Source: Amphiura filiformis
Lineage: Eukaryota; Echinodermata; Ophiuroidea; Amphilepidida; Amphiuridae
Reading direction: 5' to 3'
Assembly (NCBI RefSeq): GCF_039555335.1
Contig: NC_092642.1
Coordinates: 62,289,776 to 62,353,775, forward strand
Length of the DNA stretch: 64,000 nucleotides
Positions within the stretch are counted from its first letter, which is position 1. Every line of letters starts with the position of its first letter. A program made the translations under genes and the position numbers. Positions 60,781-64,000 of the stretch are shown here, piece after piece. The notes under the pieces are model-generated. The model was given only the letters and a program-made list of their open reading frames with translations, ran no database searches and was not told the origin of the DNA.

Positions 60781-63163
60781 AATTATTTCTAAGCTCCATT
60801 CAATTGCATGTAGCTCCGTACGGACTAACTCCCCAAACGCTGACCAAAATTTAACATTTTACTTTTATAATCATTTGCAGGGAATGTTATGGACACGTTC
60901 TCTTTACCAAATTGCCAAAATCAGATTCTTTTGATGATTTTTATGTTTAGCAGCTTTAGCTTTAGCTAATCACTGATAGACAATATAAGTTACTCTTTTC
61001 ACTGGTCACCTTGACAATGCCTAATTAACTCTATGCTTCTCGAAATCACCACAAACCACATCCAGAACAAAATCTCTGAACTGTAAAACGCTTGATCCCC
61101 ATACAAGCTCTATCTTGATTTTACCAAAATAATATTCCTTTTACTCATGTTTATCCAAATAGTAGAAGTACTTTGAAATGACAAAGTGCTGCTTCCTGTA
61201 AAACCGCCATCGAGAAATATTCTATATTTGTGTCAAGACTATACAATTTTTACCTAGGACTTCCCCCTTTTCCAAACATTAGCCACGGTTGTTTGATGGC
61301 ATGTAAAACTGAGTAATTTTTAAGAAAAGTTGAACAAAGATGTCGCTATTTATCTTGTTTGCATCTTTGTTACCTATATGATATGATGATGGTGAAATAA
61401 AACTTGAACTTGAACTTGTTTGCATCTTTACAAAGGGTATAAAAACTTGTAAAATGGTATTAGAACATCAGCAAACAGACGACAAGTCAGATGACAAGAA
61501 AATTTTCAAAAAAAAATTGATCATGAAATGTAAGGTATAACTCATATTATTTGGCTAATTTAAATTTAAAATATATGTACATAGCGCCCTCAAGTTGCAC
61601 ACACATGTACAGTTTATTATAGCCTAGAATTAAAATTACCTCAAAAAGCAGAAAGAGATGAATAATTTGATATAGAAACAAAATCTATGTTAAATTTTTT
61701 TTTAAATTGCTACAAAATATTTATGTATATGTGACGTGTCATGTCAAAAGGAGACACTTTTGGGCAGGTTATCAATTTTGAGGTTTTTACATATCTTAAA
61801 TATAGAGATATTTTGCTCCACAGCGCCATTTTCCCCAATGAAATCAGACATTCCTTAGCGAAGATATTGAGTTCGTAAGTTATGGTATTATGAAATTGGA
61901 AATTGAGATATCGGCCTTTAAAAATATTATTGACAATGTTGAGAGTAGGAGTTACCTGGCAAAATGTCTCAAAAATACAAGATGCCAGTTATATTCCGGT
62001 CTGCAACTATCAGACAATATTTTAAACATTAATAACATCACAAATTCGCAACAAACCCAAATTGTGAAAAAATCACCCCGGGTAGATTTTTGGCTATTTC
62101 TCCATTTACGATTTGACATGACACGTCCCATATACAGTTTATTCGTGTGATAGCTGTTGGTATTATTCAGGTCTAGATTATTGAACATTATAATAATGTT
62201 TTGTTAGAAAAATTAATAAATGATCACATCAAACAACCGTGTAGCCAAGTATTATCTATGCCCGTGCAACGGAGCATAGATATTGTATTTGTTGTGTTTA
62301 GTCTTCTGGTTCTCCTCCTAGAGGTCATACCTGGTATAATGGTGGTCCATGACCTCAAGTTGTAACCTATGGTAGCCACGACCCCAGAGGTCTAAGCTCA
62401 TAGTCTAAATGAACGAATATGTGTACCACTTTAAATACAAGAATTCTCTTTTCATCATCACCATTCTACATAACGCAATAGGAGATGCGTGTATTCCTAT
62501 GTACTTTAAATCCGGCCACAATCAATATTGATAAAATTCCCTGAAAAGGAAATGGTGTGGGCGGCATGGAGTATACAAGATTCCTTTGTGTTAACCGCTG
62601 AAAGGGACACCTCGTTTTGGGCTTATTTGTTAAATAATATTTTGTATGGAACATATTAATTGCATTATTTCTCAAGCGTTTACACAGCAAATGCAATTAA
62701 AGGGGTATTCCTTGATTTTTAATTAAGTTTTTTTATATTTTAGTCTGTATACTGATAGCCCCTTTAGCATTAAGCATATTACGGGGTGTCAGGATGGATT
62801 AAGGGGGTTAATCGCTTAAAGGGACACTTCGTTTTGGGCTTAAAGGGGTAATCAACAAATTATACGCAGATTTACATAGATTTACTAGATAAACAGCGTG
62901 TCCCGTGGGTAGTTTGTCAACTTCAAACAAACAAATCATCTCCAAAATAAGGCCTTATCAATAGAAAAATATAGTCTTTTAAATTCTGTCTGCAATTATA
63001 CATATGAATCAACCTCCGTTTACGCGCTAATAATAAACCAATCACCGGCTATGGGGAGTTTGACGGACAGAATCGTCAGATGCGAACGTATATCTTCCTC
63101 CTCACTATATCCCTCTCATAAGTGTATCGTGGCAAACACAGTCACACTAATGTTAGAAAGAAA
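60781..63163. other. Intergenic downstream of copy 4
   Basis: Contents seen: an ACTTGAACTTGAACTTG run at 61400-61422, probably a retroelement tail; a possible inverted-repeat element at about 61722-62137, whose arms share GGACGTGTCATGTCAAA-like sequence; and two direct copies of AAAGGGACAC(C/T)TCGTTTTGGG near 62593 and 62819. No gene supported. Confidence 0.4.
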
Positions 63164-63325
63164 TTAAGGCGAAGAGTTATTATGACAAGGTCCTAGTATT
63201 TCCATTCTCACTCTGCATAAACCATTATGACAATCATTGGGTATAACTTTAATGTAGCCGGATTCCAGTGGCTCCTCAAAGATAATAGTGACGGGTGTAT
63301 ACCAATCAAAGTTAGCTGCATAACC
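63164..63325 (-). CDS. Copy 4 terminal exon: F5/8C domain B, C-terminal half
   Basis: This 162-bp exon (phase 0) encodes GYAANFDWYTPVTIIFEEPL, YIKVIPNDCHNGLC, RMEILGPC and a tail HNNSSP, then TAA. The tail is longer than in copy 2 and contains an N-glycosylation sequon (NNS). Confidence 0.87.
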   Translation of the reverse strand, partial: GYAANFDWYTPVTIIFEEPLESGYIKVIPNDCHNGLCRVRMEILGPCHNNSSP

Positions 63326-64000
63326 CTGCAACAAAACAAATGATTTCACATTGTTTGTTAGGTTTAGTGAAATAGTGATCGTGCTTGGAAAAAGTTATAA
63401 ATTTTGATGGTGGTATCAAAGGGACACATTCCGCCACAAAATCTTACTTATTACCTGACTCTGACTTATGTAAATCTGCGTATAATTTGTTTATTTGTTT
63501 TAGAATTGAAGAGCTTATTTCCAAACCGTGTTAAGTCCACAACCATATGTTTCCCAATTACTTGTGTGATACAATCACAATCACTTTGACAAGTTTGATA
63601 TTAGCAACAATGAGTTGTACCATCAACAGGCCATTAGTTACCCCAACCATGCTGGTTAACAATATGCAGACTATTGTTCTCATTTGGGAATCAAAGGCCT
63701 CACACAGTATTGTTACTGTGCATTCAGCCACTCTTTGCTTTGTAGTGGTGCATCCAACTGAAATTGTAATACCTGTAGCATCACAACTCATTGTGGACTT
63801 AACATGGTTTGGTAATAAGCTCATCAATTGATGAAAGCTTACTTGTGGCTGAATGGCCATCGGGGAAGCATTATCCACCTCAATGGTACAGTGTTTCACC
63901 CAAGAAGAGCTACCATTAGCTACTCTATTGCCTTGCATGATGATGCCAAAGATGTTGACCCTTTTGTTAAAATTGATTTGTATCCAAGGACTTGGACTAA
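63164..64000 (-). CDS. Copy 4: F5/8C gene, last two exons in window
   Basis: Two exons of domain B are visible (from beyond 64000 to 63843, and 63325-63164), separated by a 517-bp intron. The rest of the gene lies to the right. Sequence type (WVKHCTIEV, GYAANFD) matches copy 2. It shows that the array continues past the right edge. Confidence 0.82.
63843..64000 (-). CDS. Copy 4 exon: F5/8C domain B, N-terminal half, cut by window edge
   Basis: Encodes SPSPWIQINFNKRVNIFGII, then MQGNRVANGSSSWVKHC and TIEVDNASPMAIQPQ before a GTAAGC donor in phase 0. GIIMQG replaces GIIIQG. The open frame runs on into the intron by chance for about 95 codons. Confidence 0.85.

Noticed and set aside
63558-63842. 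Continuation of the copy 4 open frame through the intron, and an overlapping plus-strand frame at 63547-63831
   Set aside because: The GTAAGC donor at 63842 matches the donor position in copies 1 to 3, and the sequence beyond it has no F5/8C similarity. The openness appears to be chance.

Overview
This window is animal nuclear DNA: AT-rich, intron-bearing and crowded with transposons. Every recognisable host exon lies on the minus strand. The secreted coagulation-factor-5/8 type C (F5/8C, discoidin) genes and the density of palindromic DNA transposons suggest a marine invertebrate, perhaps a deuterostome such as an echinoderm, hemichordate or cephalochordate. The species assignment is inference; no rRNA or housekeeping gene is present to settle it.

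The backbone is a tandem array of at least five paralogous genes, numbered 0 to 4 from left to right, all reading right to left. The complete plan, seen in copies 2 and 3, has seven coding exons: a short signal-peptide exon; a small conserved Cys-containing domain; a Thr-rich mucin-like stalk built from a 10-residue repeat; F5/8C domain A in two exons; and F5/8C domain B in two exons, ending in a stop. Splice sites and phases (1-1-1-0-1-0) agree across copies, so the joined reading frames stay open: about 550 codons in copy 2 and 530 in copy 3. Copy 0 contributes only its first exon (571-613). Copy 1 (7673-13511) has the stalk and both F5/8C domains, but no exon 1 or 2 could be found. Copy 2 spans 23329-40186 and copy 3 spans 43932-55383. 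Copy 4 enters from the right edge (63164 onward). The products are predicted secreted, stalked, double-discoidin proteins, likely glycan- or lipid-binding lectins; that function is inferred from the family.

The array appears to have grown by duplication of a two-gene block. Copies 1 and 3 share terminal exons and more than 1 kb of 3' flank. Copies 2 and 4 share a different terminal-exon type, and copies 0 and 2 share first exon and upstream sequence. Paired loci therefore act as empty sites for later insertions. These include a 1.4-kb solo-LTR-like element (2875-4294), a foldback element with a 9-bp target duplication (42087-42430) and a TA-flanked inverted-repeat transposon (44140-45334).

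The remaining sequence is introns and intergenic DNA full of mobile elements. The largest are a minus-strand LINE (47866-50900), a possible Penelope-like element with two hammerhead-like motifs (52309-53781), a degenerate mariner (28617-29616), and a run of three DNA transposons filling one copy-2 intron (32489-36270). There are also several tRNA-derived SINEs, a 1.6-kb near-identical tandem duplication (55539-58720), long hairpins, minisatellites and microsatellites. I found no convincing host gene on the plus strand, no rRNA or free-standing tRNA gene, and no CRISPR array.
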